Shown in pieces: positions 43,901-58,900 of a stretch of 61,315 nucleotides of DNA. Made by a program: the position numbers and the translations under genes. The notes under the pieces were generated by a model. It was not told where the DNA came from and searched no databases. It worked only from the letters and a program-made list of their open reading frames with translations. This DNA is from DASZMX01 sp035551475 (GTDB taxonomy: Bacteria > Verrucomicrobiota > Verrucomicrobiia > Limisphaerales > Palsa-1400), in NCBI GenBank assembly GCA_035551475.1, contig DASZMX010000058.1:1-61315 (forward strand), read 5' to 3'. Every line of letters starts with the position of its first letter. The stretch's first letter is position 1.

Positions 43901-46900
43901 AACGTGAGGACGCCGCTGGCGTCCACCCGGAAGAAACGCATCGCCGCGCCGTTGGTGTCGCGCGCAATCGCGGCGCCGGGAGCGGCGCTGCCGTCGATGG
44001 TGATAAAGTTGGAGCAGACGAAAGCCGACGGGCCAAACGCCGCGTCGCCCACACTGCTCAAGAGCAGCGTTTTGCCGGCAAGCGCCGGGGCCAAGGCCAG
44101 ACGCCAGGGGGAGCCGGGCGTCGCATTCGCCGTCGCCAGCGCCTCGCGCAATGAACCCGGGCCGGAATCGGCCAGGACGCTGACGCTCAACGTCGTGCTT
44201 TGAATGCTGACCACGACATGCCCCGTGGCCGTTTGCGCGCCATTCGTCACCACGAAGGTGAAGTAATCCGACGCGGCGTTCGGATTGGTTTCCTTATATG
44301 TGACAGAAACGCGGTCGAAGGTGACAACGCCATTGCTGCCCTGCGTGATGCTCTTGAGGCCGGGCGCGGCGCTTGTCAGGAAGATCGGGTAGCTGGCCGT
44401 TTGGCCGGTGAGGAGCGAAGCGGTGAAGTCATACGTGGAGACCGCTTTCACCTGGACGAGGTAGGTGATGTTCGTATTGACGCCTGCAGCCGTGACGGTG
44501 ACGGAGCCCGGCACAAAAGGCGGCACAATGGTGAGCAGGCCGTTGGTGTAAGAAGCGCCAAAACTGGCGTTGTCCGACGTCACGGTCACCGGGTTGGGCA
44601 GACTCACCGGGAGGGCGGTCACGCCATGCGCGATTTGGTCGGGCAGATACGTGATGTTCGTCGCGCCGCCATAATTGTAAACCGCGCCGCTGACCACTTC
44701 GTTGGAGTAACTAAGCACGCCATTATAATTGAAGATCGCGTCGCCAAAACTCGAGGCGAGGCCGTTGGCGCCGTTAAAGTAAGAATAGTTTTGACCGCCC
44801 GTCACTGTGTTGCTGGCAAAGGAGCATTGGCTCAACGCCAGGTTGCCGCCGCGAATGAAAATCGCGCCGCCCAAACCCGCGCCGCCGCCGCCGCCAGCGA
44901 CAAATCCACCACCGCCGCCGCCGCCAAAACCGCCGTCTCCGCCCGGCCCGGCGTTCGGTCCGGAGGGATACGTGCCGCCGTTGCCGCCGCCGAAGCCGCC
45001 CGTGCCGCCGTTGCCGAAGTCCACCGCGCCCGCGCCCGCGCCGCCGCTGCCGAAACCGCCCGGCAAGCCGCCCACGGCAAACTGGCCTTGGCCGCCATTA
45101 GGCCCGCCGCCGTTGCCGCCGGGAACCTGGTAATCAGGCAAACCGCCCGTGTCATATTGACCGCCATCGCCGCCGACGGCCGCATTTTGCGCCAGACTCA
45201 CATTGGACAATGACAGCGATCCTTCGCTGAAAATGGCGCCGCCCAACCCTGCGCCGCCGCCGCCGCCGCCCGTTCCATTTTGCCCAAAACCGCCTTGCGC
45301 CAGGCCGGAGCGGAGCGAAAGGTTGCGCAAGACCAGGTTGCCGTTGGTCGCCACATGGAAGAGGCGCATGGCGGAGCCGTTCGGGTCGCGGCTGATGGCA
45401 GCGCCGGACGTTTGACCGTCAATTATAATGTGATTGCTGACGATGAAGGCGGAGGCGCCAAAGCTGGCATCGCCCGCCGTGGCTGCGACCAGCGCCTGGC
45501 CGCCGAGCGAGATTTGCCATGTGACAGAGGAGTTGGCGTTGGCCTGCGCCATGGCGGCGCGCAACGTGCCGGGGCCGGAATCCGCGGTGGAAGTCACCGC
45601 GAGCGAGGAGAGACCGCGCACGCTGAGAGAGATAATCGCCGTGGCAGAATTGTGGAGGCCATTGTTGACGTGGAAAGAGAAACTGTCCGCCCCCGCGTAA
45701 TTGTTCGCCGGCGTGTAAACGAGATTGGGCGCCACGCCTGACAGGGAACCGTGAGCGGGCGAGACGTCAATACTAAACGTCACCGCGTCGTTGAAACTGT
45801 CTGAGCCCGTCAGCGTGACCGGAAGCGGAGTATTTTGCTCGGTGACGAGTGATTGGGCCACGGCGACCGGGATGACATTGGTCGCGAGCACAATCGTGAC
45901 CGCGCCAAAGGCGCTGCTCGTGCCATCTGTGACTTGATAGGCGAAGAAATCGCCGCCCAGCGCCCGGCTGTTGGAATAGGTGAGCGACGAGTTGTTGAAC
46001 GTGACCGGGCCGTTCGAGCCTTGGGTGACGCTCGTGATGTGCCAGGTCGAGAACGCCGGCAAGGCATTGATCGTCACGGATTGATGCGGCGTGATGGTGG
46101 CCGTCAAGTTGCGGGAAATATTGACGCCGAAAATTTCCGACATGCTGACCGACCCGTCCACCACGGTCACGGTCACATGCGCGGCGCCAATGGGGCCCAG
46201 GGACGAAGTGATGCCGAGTGTGCGATTTGTGCCGGCGCCGGTGAGAAGCAGGTTGGAATTCGGAATGAGGAGCGAATTGTCGGACGTCGCGGAAACCACG
46301 GGCGTCAGCACCGTCAGCGCCAAGTTCAGCGATAATGCGCCAATGGTTTGCTGGTCGGCAATCGTGGGGATGGACGGGGCCGATTGCGTGAGCGACGAGA
46401 GGTTGTCGCGCAACGCGGAAACAGCGCCGCCATTCAACGAGGTTTGCACCAGGTTGGTGGAGGAACCGCTGGCGACCGTCGTCTGCAAGAGGGTGACCGA
46501 GGCGGAAAGGCCGTCGGCAACGTTATACACGACATCCGCCTGGTCGGCGGCATTGGTGGTGAAAGTGCAATTCACAAACGCGGCCGTGCCGTTGTAGTTG
46601 AAGGCGCCGCCGCCAAAACCTTTGCCGGGGTCGCCTTTGTAGTTGGAGGCGGGACCGTCGCCCGGAGGACCCGCGAGGGCGACGTTGCCAATGAAGGAAG
46701 AATTCGTCACAGCGAGCGCGCCGCCGTTGTTGAAAATCGCGCCGCCGGCGCCGAGTCCGCCGCCGCCGCTGAAAGCCGATTCGCTGCCGCCGCCGCCGCC
46801 GCCGCCAAAACCGCCTGCGCCGCCGGGAATGCCGCTGCCGTTGCCGCCCCCTTTGCCGCCGCCAAAACCAGGCGCGCCGCCGAAGCCAAAAGTGTTGTCA

Positions 46901-49900
46901 CTCGAGCCGCCACCGCCGGAAGCAAAGCCGCCCGCGCCGCCGCCGGAAGCCCCGCCATTGGGACCGCCGCCGACGCCGCCGCGCGGAGGAGGCGCCCCGC
47001 CGGAAATTCCGCCCGCGCCGCCTTGGGCGGTGTTGCGGGCGAAAACCACATTGCTAATGGAAAGCTGGCCCTGGCTGTAAATCGCGCCGCCAAAACCGCC
47101 GCCGCCGCCGCCACCTCCGCCGCTGTCCTGCGCCCCGGCGAAGCCCGCCAGGAAACCGTTGGACAGCACGAGATTTTTCAGGACGACTTGCGCCGCCGCA
47201 TCCACGCGGAAGAACCGCATCGGATTGGCGTTGGCGTCGCGCGCCAGAACCAATCCGGGAGCCGCCGCGCCATCGATCGTGAAGGAATTGCTCAAGGCAA
47301 ACGCTGACGCGCAGAAATTGGTGTCATCGGATCCGCTCAACGTGATGACATGGCCGGCCAGCGCCGGCGCGAAGGTGATGGCAAACACATGTGCGCCCGG
47401 CGCGCGATTGGCCGATTGAATCGCCTCGCGCAAGCTCCCGGAGCCGCCATCGGCGTTGGTGGTGACGACATAATTGAAGTTGGTGCGAATAGCGACCGTG
47501 ACCGCCCCCGTGGCAACGCCGCCATGGCCATCGCTGATTTGATACGTGAAGAAATCCGCCGTCGCCACCGCGCCGTTCTGCGTGTAAGTGACAGAGTTCG
47601 TCGTGAAGGTTGCCGAGCCGTTCGTGGGCTGGGTGACGCCGGTAACCTTGATTGGATCATTGTCGCCGTCAAAATCATTCACCAGGACAGGAACCACCGC
47701 GCTGCCGCCGCGATACACCAAGGCCGCATCGGCCGTGGCGACCGGAACTTGATTCACATGCGCCACCGTCAAATCCACGGAAGCGGATGAAGTGTAGGGG
47801 CCATCAGTGGCCGTGTAGAAAAATCGGTCTGTCCCAACATAATTGGTGTCGGGCGTGTAGGTGAGGCTCGGCGGAGTTCCAGTGAGCACGCCGTGGGCTG
47901 GCGGAGTGGAGATCCCCCAGGTAATCGGGTCGCCATTCAGAATCGTCGCGTTCAGGACGAACGACACGGGTGCATTTTCGTTCGCCGCAATGTTCGTGTT
48001 CAACAATCCCGGGTAGGTCGGGCTGGGTGAAATATAAAGCGTCACCGTCCCCGGCAAAGAGGTCAGGGACCCATTATTGACAGTATAAGTGAAGCTATCA
48101 ACGCCGCGGAAATAACTCTGCAACGTGTAATACTCAAATTGATCCATGTAGATCGGAATCACCGCGCCATTGGTGGGCTGCGTGACGATCGCATACGTGA
48201 GCGGCGCGCCCTGCGGATCGGAGCCGGGCAGGTTCACGTAAAAGGCGCCGCCGACATTGGTGACGCTGAGATCGGCGGCAATCGGCGCGGCGTTGGTGAC
48301 ATACAGCGTGGCGATGGCCGAATAAGCGTGCAAACAGCCATCCGAGGCCACGCAGCGGAACTGCGTCCCGTTCAGGCTCACGCTGAGGTTCGTGATCAAA
48401 AGGTTGGAGCTGGCGGAGCCGATGAATTGCGGATCATCCCCCAGGACGCCGAAGGGCGTGTTGGTGTCGGGCCGATACTGCCATTGGTAAATGGCGGCGG
48501 CATCGGACGAAACCGCAGTCAACAGCACGGAGTCCACCGTGGAGCGCGTCTGATCGGAAGGCTGCGCCAGGAAGGGCGGCTGCTGAAGTTCATACGCGCC
48601 AATATCCACCGCGGCGCCGGAAATACGGGCCGCGCCCGCGAGATCGGTGTCCAGGGCGGCCTGGGAGCTGTCGCCCGTGTCCACCAGCGGCGAGCAGGCG
48701 GTGATATGGAAATCACCCGCGACGGACGGCGCCAAGGCTCCATCGAGCGGCGCGGCAAATTGCGGATTGGAATCAAAATTGCCCTGGCCGCTGAACTTGC
48801 CGGCAGGCTGCCAGTTCTGGATGTCGCAAGAGGCGACGACGGAACCCGCCAGGGCCGCCATGCTCAGTTGCGCATCCTGGCTGTAGGGGGCGCCGCTGGG
48901 AATGGTATTGCTGTAAAAGACCGAGTTATAAGCCTGGACGGCGCCGGAGTTCAGCAGGCAGCCGCCGCCGCTGACCCCGGCATAGTTGCCGGCAAAGGTG
49001 CAGTTGCGCACGACGTCGTCGCCGATGGAAGCGATGCCGCCGCCGAAGGTCGCGGCATGATTGCCCGAGAACAAGCTGTTGATGACAGTGAGATCGCCGC
49101 CGTTGTCCCAAATCGCGCCGCCGACCGATGTGGACGTGTTGTCGGCGAACACGGAATTTTCGATCAGGACCAAATCGCCCTGAGAGCCGTAATGGGTGAT
49201 CGCGCCTCCGCCAAAATTGCCGGTGAAGCCATTGTGACGGAACGCGCAATTCAAGATCGTCGTGCTCGAATACGCATTGGAAATCGCGCTCGCGCCATTG
49301 TTCAGAAAAGTGCAATTGGCCAGCGTCGGCGCCTGGTCGAAAGAATTGACGAGCCCGATGTTTGCGTTTTGGATCGTGAACCCGTCCAGGCGCCCGGAAG
49401 GGCTGACGTTTTCCTGGGTGAAACCATGCACCGGATCGAAGGTGTAATATTGCTGGTTAAAGACGACGTACGGGCCGCCATTGCCATCCAGCACGGAAGC
49501 GTGCGCGCTCCAATTGCGCTGGCTCAAATTCGTTTCGCTGCCGGCAAAGCCGCCGTAGATCACGACGTTGTTCTGCATTTGATAGCCGGAGAACGGCGGA
49601 TTGTACGTGCCCTGCGCCACCCAGATTTCATTGTTGCACGCGGCAAAATTCACCGAGAGTGCATCGTTCAAGGAATGAAACGCCGTCGCCCAGGAAGAGC
49701 CGTCGCCACCGCCCGAAGCCGCATTCACATACCAGCGTGACACCGTGAATTGCAGCGCCGCCGCTTGGGAAGTGACCGCGCAACCGCCCGCGCTGCCCAC
49801 CACGCAACGGAAGAGGGTGCCGTCATCGGCGGACGTGGCGGCGCCAATCACCAGCGTGGCGGTGGCCGTGCCGGAATAAACGGAATTATCCGCCAAATTC

Positions 49901-52900
49901 ACAAAGCCTTGTCCGTCGTTACGGTTGATTTGCCACTGATAGGAAAGCCCCGTGCCGCTGGCGTTCAACGTGAAATAGTTCGAACTCGTCGCGCAGAAGA
50001 AAAGAGCCGAGGGCTGGCCCGCGATGTTGAGCGCGGCCAAGGGGGATCCGCCGAATTCGTAGGCGCCGACATCCACATGGGCCTGGGCGATACGAGGCTG
50101 GCCGGCGAAATCCGTGGTGACAGCGCCGCTGGCGGCATCGAGGCCGGCATCCAGCAAGGGCGAGCACCCGAGCAATTGATAGTGGCCGCCGCCGGCAAAG
50201 AGCGGGTCGCCGCTGACATTGTTATTCCCGGCATACGTCGAAAGACCCTGGAGGCAGGAATAAGACACCGCGACGCTCCCCGAGGTGATGGCAATCTGGC
50301 CCGACTGATCCGGAACCCCGGCGCCGGTGTTGTGCCAGAGAATCGAATTCTGCACCGTGAGCTGGAGGAGAAATCCCTGGATGCCGCCGCCGCTGTTGGC
50401 CGCGGCGTTGTCGGCAATTGTGCAGTTGACAACCGCCGCCGTGCCGGCATCGGCAAAATCGATGGCCGCGCCGTAGGGAGCGGCGTTGCCGGTAAACACG
50501 CAGTTGGTCAACGCGGCGTTGCCATTTTGCACATACAACCCGCCGCCGCTGGAGCTGGCCGTGTTATTCGAGAACAAACAACTGAGAAACACCGGCGTGC
50601 CCGTGAAAGATTCCACGCCGCCGCCGCTTGCGCCGTGACCGCCCGTAAAGACGCAATTCACAAAGGCCGCGGACGATTGGTTCGCCGTCACGCCTTGCGT
50701 GTTGTTGCGGAAGACGCAGTTTTGCAGCGTCGGAGAGGCGGTGAGAAGGTTCACGGCCAAATTTGCGCCGGTGAAAGTGACTCCGTCCACCACCGTGTCC
50801 GCGCCGATGGCTTGGGCCGTGCCGTTAAACAGGGCGATCGTTCCGGCGTTGGCTCCGCTGAAAATCACCGGATGCGCCGCCCCATCGCGTTGCGCGCGAT
50901 TGGTCTGGCCGGGAATAAAGCCGCCGTAAATCGCGGCGCCGGACGGAATTGTCAACGTGCCCGAAGGCGTGTAGGTCCCCGCCGCCACCCACAATTCGCG
51001 CGCGCAGGAAGCCGCATTCACCGCCGCCAGGGCGCTGGACAAATCATGAAACGCCGTGGCCCAGGATTGGCCGTTTCCGCCCGGGGCCGCCGCGGCATCG
51101 ACATACAGCACGCCCGAAGCAGTGACCGTCAAATATACTGGCGCGCCGACGTAGCCGGATGATGGGATCGTCACGCGGAATTGGTAGCCGTTCATGGCCG
51201 TCGTGACCGGGCCGAGCGTCAAGGTGGAAGACGACGCGGTGCTGGCGATGCCATACGCGCCCAACGCGGGCTGGCCGGAGCTGAAAGGCTGCCAGTTGGC
51301 GCCGTCATAATATTGCCACGCGAACGTCGCCGGCGCCGAGGCGACGATCGAGAAGGAGGCGCCCGCGCCATCACAGACCGACACGCTCACGGGCGCATTC
51401 AGCAGATTCACGACCGGGGCGGTGGCGCCCGAGAATTCGTAAGCGCCCAAATCGACCTTGGCATTGACGATGCGCGCCTGACCCGCGAGATCAAGCGTGT
51501 TGCCCGCGATAAACGTGTTGGTGCCCTGGTCAATCGCCGGCGACGACGCGGTCAATTGAAAATTATTATGCGCGCCATCGAGGAACAACGGATCGAAGCC
51601 GATGTTGCTGTGGCCCGCATATTGATTGAGGCCCTGGATAATCGAACGGGTGATCGTCACCGAGCCGCTGCCATTGGTGGCCACCTGCGCCTGTTCCAGC
51701 GAGCCGAAGAACGCCACGGCGTTGCCCCACACAATCGAGTTATCGATGGCGGCCGAACCGCCCTGCACATCAATCGCGCTGCCTTCGTTCACGGCGGCGT
51801 TGCCGGTGAACGTGGAATTCACCACGGTCAAGGCGGCGACGCTTTCAATGGCGCCTCCGGTGGCCGCCGTGTTTTGCACGAAAAGGCAGTTGGTGACGTT
51901 GAGCGAGGAACCCGACGCGTTCACGACCGCACTGTTGTGGTTGCCAAGGAACGTGCAACGCGTGAGAGCGGCGGTCGAGCTGTCGCTGTAAACTGAATTG
52001 CCCGCATTCCCGCGGAAATCGCAATCGATGATCGCCGGGCTGGAAGCCTGGCCGACGTAAACCGCCTCTCCCACGGTATTGGTGAAGACGCAATGACTGA
52101 TGGTCGGCGCGGCGTCAACCAGATTGACCGCGGGAAGGCTGCCCAGGCTGGAAATCACGAAGCCATCGAGCACAGCGGTGCGATCGCACGCGGTGATTTG
52201 CCCATTGGCCGTAAAGGCGCTGCTCGCCACGGAGCCATTCACGCGCGTCGGATGATTGACCCAGTCGCGCTGCGCGGCATTGGTTTCGCCTCCGGCAAAA
52301 CCACCGAGGAATTGCACCCCGGAACGCAGAGTGGCCGCTGCCGCAGGCGTATAAGAGCCTTGGGCCACCCAGACCTGCGCTTGACACGCGTTGAGCAAGG
52401 GGCTGGCGGCCGCTTGCTCCAGCGTGGTGAAAGCCGTGGCCCAGGTCAGGCCGTCGCCGCCCGCGGTGGCGGCGGCATTCACATACATCTGCGCCGGCAG
52501 CGCCGTGACGGAGGCCACGCCGGAATAAAGGGAGCAGGCGCCGCCTTGGACGAAGCAGCGATATTGCCAAGGCGTCGCCGCATACGGCGGCGCCGTGAGG
52601 GTCAAGGTCGAGGTGGCCGAACCGGAATGCACGGCGTCATCGGTGACATTCACGAAGCCCGCGCCGTTGTTCTTATTGACCTGCCATTGGAAGGCGGATG
52701 CGCCCGTGGCGGCGAGGCTCAACGTATTGGCGCCGCTGCCGCAATACGTGATCGAAACGGGCTGGGTGGCAATGAAGAGGCCCGAGCCCCCGCTGGTTTG
52801 CGATTCATAAGCGCCGAGGTCGATCGTGCCCGCGAACACGCGCGCATTGCCGTCGAGATCGGCGGTGAGCTCGGAGGCGGCGGCCGTCTGCCCGGCGTTG

Positions 52901-55900
52901 ATCAGCGGCGAGCAAGGCTGGAGGTGGAAACCCGCCGTGAACAACGGATCGTAGCCAATATTATTGCCGGTGGTGAAAGTCGTCAGGCCCTGCACGCAGG
53001 TGTTGGACGCCGTCACGCCCGCGCCGAAACGCAGATCAATTTGCGACGCTTCCGCAGTGGGCGCGGTGGAAGTGTTGCCCCACAGGACGCTATTGATGAG
53101 GACCGCGGAGGTCGGGCCGACTTCCAGTCCGGCGCCGCCGTCGAAGGCGGTGGAGTTGCTGGCGACGGTGGAATTGATGAGCGTGAATTTGCCCTGGCTG
53201 GCGGAGATGGCGCCGCCGCCGTTGGTCGCATAATTATACGCGAACAAACAACCCGCAAAGCGCAACGTCGCATCCTGAATGAAAGCGCCGGCGCCGCTGT
53301 TGGCGCGATTGCCGGTGAAGATGGAATTTTCCACGACGGGCCCCAGATTGGTGGCATTGAGGCCAAAGGCCACAAGGCCGGCGCCGAGTTGGCTGCTCGT
53401 ATTATTGACGAACGCGCAGTTCTGGAGCAGCGGCGCCGCATCGCGCGTCGTGAGGCCGGAAACCACATTGGACGTGATCAGGCAATGGCGGATGGTCGGC
53501 GACGCATTATCGCAATCAATGCCATATTGGCCCTGCGCAATCGTCACGCCATCCACGATGGTGCTGCTGGAAATCGGCGCCGTCTGGCCGCTGAAATTCA
53601 GCACGATGAAACTATGCGCCGCCGTCTGGCCCAATCCGCCAATCGCGCCGCTGAGCACGGCGACATTCGTCTGCCAATTGCGCTGGCTCAGGTTGGTCTC
53701 AAAGCCGGCGAATCCGCCGTAAACCACGGCGCCGGCCGGAATCGTGAACGTGGCCGAGGTGTCCGTGCCGAGCGTCGGGCGATACGTCCCGGAGGCCAGC
53801 CAGATTTGGTTTTGACAACCCTGAATGGCCGCGAGCGCCACCGTCAAATCGTTATAGGCGCGCGCCCAACTGCCGCCGTTCCCGCCCGCGGGCGCGGAGG
53901 CGTTGACATAAATAATGCCTGGCGTGGCGACATTGAGCAGGAGCGGCGCGCCCGTGAACACGCTGGGGATGACAAAGCGGAATTGATACGAGTTCATCGC
54001 CGCCGAGACGCTCGAGACCGTGAGCGTGGAGCCAGAAGCGTTGGACGTGATTTGATACGAGCCCAGAGCCGGGCCGGTCCAGACTCCTGTGCCGGAATTC
54101 AAACTGAACGGCAGCCAAGCGCCGTTGGTGGAGTATTGCCAATTGAAAACCTGGGCGGTCTGGCTTTGCACCGGGTAAACGGCGCTGTCGTTCGCGCAAA
54201 TGTTTTCCGAAGAAGGCGTCGCGACCAGCGCGAGGGCGGTGGATTGCGAAGCGCTTTCGTACGGGCCGAGGTCGATGACGGCCAATTGCACGCGCGCCGC
54301 GCCGGCCAGGTCCACGGTCGTGGTGTTGGCGGAGTTCACGCCGTGGTTGACCGCGGGTGAAGATGGGCTGAGTTGGAAATTGCCGGAACCGCTGCCAAGG
54401 AATAGAGGATCGGTCGCGACGTTGTTGTTGCCCGCAAGCGCCGTCAGGCCCTGGATGCAGGAATTGCTGGCGATCACGGAGCCTTGCACGAAATCAGCTT
54501 GCGCATTCTCCAGGGAGGAAGCGCCGCCGGCGGAATTTTGCCAGTCAATGCTATTGAGCAAATAAACCGTTCCGCCCTGGGCGCTGAAGCCGCCGCCTGC
54601 CACCGTGGCGTTGTTAAGCGCGACGGTGCAGTTGACAAGCTGGAGCCCGGCGTTGTTGAACAGGCCGCCGCCCAGGAAGGCGGAGTTGTTGTAGATGAGG
54701 CAGTTGGTCAGGGCCGTGGAGCCGCTGTTCAGGTTGGCGATGGCGCCGCCCGCCGAACTGGCGCTGTTGCCGTTAAAAATCGAATTGACGATGGCCAGGG
54801 CCGCGCCGTCGTTCCAGATGGCGCCGCCATAGCCCGTGCCGCTGTTGGATTGGAACACGCAATTCAACACGAACGGCGTCGAACCTGCGGCCGCCGTGAG
54901 CGCCGCGCCGCCTTGCGGGCTGAAATTGCGGATGAACAAGCAGTTGGTGAGCAAAGGCGAACCGCCGCCGCGGCAATCGACCGCCACATCCAAATTGTTG
55001 GTGAACACGCAATTGACCAGCGCGGGACTGGACGACCCGATGATTTCCACCGCGAAAAAGCCATTGGATTCAAAACGGCAATTCTGGATGGTCGGGCTGG
55101 CCTGATAATTGTTGATGGCCGAAAGCGGGCTCGGGCTTGTGAGCAAAAATCCGTCAAGGATCGCCGAACGGTCCGCTGGCAGGAAATCGCCGCGATTGTC
55201 AATAATATCGGTGTTGTGCGCCGAACGCAGGACGGCGACGTGATTGGTGGCGTTGCGCTGTGTGCGCAACGTTTCCGTGCCGGCAAATCCGCCGTAAATC
55301 TGCAGCCCCGTCTTAAGGCGCGCCGGCTGGTTAGTGAGCGGCTCGTAGATGCCTTGCGCGACCCAGATTTCCGAGCAGGAATCGGCGGCGGAAACGGCGG
55401 CGGCGAAGTTGGTGAAGGCGCTCGTCCAATTTGTGCCCGCCTGATTGCCCGTGGCGGAGGCATTAACGTAAATCACGCGGCGCGGAAACACATTCAGGGC
55501 CGCGGCCGGCGAGGTGAACGCGGGGCTGGAAAGCGTAATGCGATAAGTGCGATTGGTGTAAGTGGCCGGGATATTGGAAACCACGAGCGTGGAAGAGGTC
55601 GCGGTGTTCTGGACGAAATGGAATCCGTCATTGGGCACGGCGACAAATCCCGAGCCGGTGTTGACCTGCCAGTTTATTTGACTGACCAGAGTCGAGTCGC
55701 CCACGAACACGAAGGAGGCCAGCCCGCCGACGCACGCGCTGGCCGGCTGCGGCAGCGCGGACACCAGCAACGGCGTGGCCGCGCCGGGATTCTGCACCTC
55801 GATGGCGCCGCGATCCACGGTGGTGGCGACGATGCGCGGCAGACCGAGAAGATCCGTGTCCGAGGAGCCGACGGCGGAATTGAGCCCGGAATTGACCGCG

Positions 55901-58900
55901 CTGGAAAGCGGGCCCGGGGTGAAATTTCCCGCCGGCGCGTTGGAGAAGAGCGGATCGTAGGCGACGTTGCCCAAACCCGCGAATTTCGTCAGGCCCTGGA
56001 TAATGCAGTTGGCCGGCTGCGCCGTGAAATCGTCCAGATGAATTTGCGCCGGTTCGGGCGTGGCATCGTTGCCGCTGGCGTTCAACCAGAAAATGGAGTT
56101 CGTCGCGTAAAGCGATGACGCCTGCGCATCGATGCCGCCGCCGTCCGTCGCCGCCGTGTTCTGCGCGATGGTGCAGTTATTGATCGTGACCTGCGAGAAA
56201 GCGAACATGAACGCGCCGCCGCGGTAAGTAGAGACATTCCCAGCGAACAAGGAATCGACCACCAGCGGCGCTGAAGAAACACTGTAAATGGCGCCGCCGT
56301 CGCCGGAGGTATTGCCCTCGAAAATCGAGTTGCGAATCACGCCGCTGCTGCCGTCCTCCAAGGAAATGGCGCCGCCGGCGGCGGAATTGTTGGTCAGGAA
56401 AACGCACCCGGTGATGAGCGGAGCCGCCCCGGAATTATGAATCGCGCCGCCGACCACGCCGCCGGAGGAGTTGGCGACGAAGAGACAGTTGGAAATAACC
56501 GGGGCGCAATCGACGTTGACGATCGCCTGCCCGGGATTGTTGCTGAAAACGCAGCTGGAGATGAGCGGGTTGGCGCCGGAGGTGTTCCAGATGCCCGGCT
56601 GCCCATTGATGAACGTGCAGTTCTGGATTGTGGGGCTGGCGGAGATATTGACGATCGGATTGACGTAGCCGTTTTGGCCGGAAAGCGTGAAACCATCCAG
56701 CACCGAGGAGGCGGTGATGGGGGTGGACAGGCCGTTATTTTCAAACACCGAAAGATTTGTGAGCCCTGTCAAAAGAACAACGTTGTTCGTCCAATTGCGC
56801 TGGCTCAGGAGTGTTTCCGTTCCGGCGAACCCGCCATACACGCGCTGGTTGGGCTTGAGGCTGAAGGAATGCGAGTTATCGGAGGAAATGGTCACGGCGT
56901 AGGAGCCCTTCGCGACCCAAATTTCCGTGCAGGCATCGCCGAATTGCAGGGCGTCCTGGAGATTGGTCATGGCGTGGGCCCAGGAGGAGCCGTCGCCCGG
57001 CGCCGCATTTGAGGCATTCACATAAACGACCGCGGCGGGCGTCACGCCCAGCGAGAAGGTCGGCGAAATATAACCTGAGGCCGTGCTGACAAAGCGATAG
57101 AGCGACCCGTTCAGCCCGGCGGAAAGGGTCGGGATTACGAGCGAGTTGGTCGTGCCCGCAGTGACCAATTGATACGGCGCCGTGTTCGGAACCGCGACAA
57201 AACTGCCGCTGGAAAAGAGCTGCCATTGGAAAATATTCGTGTCGCCCGGTTGGGTGACGAGATCGAATTTCGCGGAGGAATTGACGCAATTGGTGAACGA
57301 CTGCGGCAAACCGAGTATGCGCAGCGAGCCGGACGCGGCGCTCTGGAATTCGTAAGCGCCCAAATCCACGCCCGAGCCAAACACGCGCGGTTGCGCGGCC
57401 AGATCGGTGGCTTCGCCGGCCGCCGCGGAGGCGTCGCCCACATTCAGCGCCGGCGAATAAGCGGTCAATCGAAAATCCCCGCCGGCCGCCGCGGAGAAGA
57501 GCGGATCGAAACTGGAGTTGTTATGGCCCGCGAGAGTTTGGAGGCCCTGCACAATGGAATTGGAAACCACCAGCGAACCGGTGCTGTTATCGAGCTGAAG
57601 TTTCTCGACGGAATTTTGCTCGGGGTTTTGCGTGACAAAATTCTGCCAGAAAATCGAATTATTGACGTTGCCGCCCGTGCCCTGGAAGTAAAACGCGCCG
57701 CCGGAATACGCGGCGTAATTGCGCGCGAACGTGCAGTTGGCCAGGTTCAGCCCGGACGTGAAATCCGCGATCGCGCCCCCGCGGAAAATGGAGTTGTTCT
57801 GGTCAAACAAACAGTTGCGCACGATGGGCGCCGAGGTTTCCTGGTCGTAGAGGGCCCCGCCGCCGGCGCTGGAGGAGTTGCCGCGGAAGACGCAGCGGTC
57901 AAACACGGGCTTCGCCATGGAATCATTGTAAATCGCCCCGCCCCATCCGGCGGAATTGCTCATGAAAACGCAGTCCAGGACTTGCGGGCTGCCCTCCCAG
58001 TTGACCATCGCCGCGCCGGTGTAGGCGGTGATGTTCGAGCCAAAGAAGCAGTTGGAAATCACCGGCGAAGTCTGCTGATTGTAAATGCAGGTGCCGACGT
58101 TATTCGTGAAAACGCAATTAAGAATAACGGGGTTGTTGCTGCGGCCGAAGATGCCGTAGCCGGCGTTGCCGGTGAAGACGCAGTTCCGAATGGTCGGCGC
58201 CGCCTGGTAATTGTTGATGGCGCCGGCGTAACGGTTGGTCGCCGTCAAGATGAATCCATCCAGCACGGCGGAGGCGTCGATGGGCGTCGTCAGCGCGGCG
58301 TTGTCAAACAGCGAGTAAGTCCCGACGCCGCCGGTCACGAGCGTGGGATTGTTCGTCCAGTCGCGCTGGCTGCGGTTCGTTTCCGTGCCCGCGAAACCGC
58401 CGTAAATGCCGACCTGCGAAAGCAGGCGGAAGGACGAGCGATTGAATGCATCGGTGGCCGGCGAGTAGGAGCCGCGCGCGACCCAGATTTCCGAGCAATA
58501 CCCCGCGGAGTTGATCGCCTGCTGCAAGTTGGTGTAGGCGCTGCTCCAGGCCAGTCCATTGTTGGCGCCGGTGGCGGAGGCGTTGACGTAAATGATCGTG
58601 GGCGATTGCACGGTGAGCGTCGCGGGCGTGGAGATGTAGCCGAGGAGCGGCAATGCGGCGGCGTATTGCCAGCCATTCATCGAGAGCGACAAATTGGAGA
58701 CAATCAACGTCGAGGTGGCCGCGCCCAGCACAATGGTGTTCGTCGTGTCGTTCTGCAGCGGCAGGAAGCCGTGCCCGTCGTTTTTATTGACTTCCCAGAC
58801 AAAGCCGGACGAAGAGCCGTTCGTGCCGAGAACACTGAACATGCCCAGGCCGGAAAGGTTGCACGCCGCCACCGGTTTGGGCGCGGAGAAAATTCGCACC

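Noticed and set aside
42010..47130. CCG/GCC triplet tracts considered as microsatellites or a CRISPR-like array
   Set aside because: They are in frame, encode Gly runs in a recognisable beta-helix context, and have no repeat/spacer structure.
52093..54360. A 755-codon plus-strand frame, and several other 300-600-codon ones between 41 and 61 kb
   Set aside because: They track the repeats of the giant minus-strand gene and keep its period. The Arg/Gly/His-rich translations have no domains.
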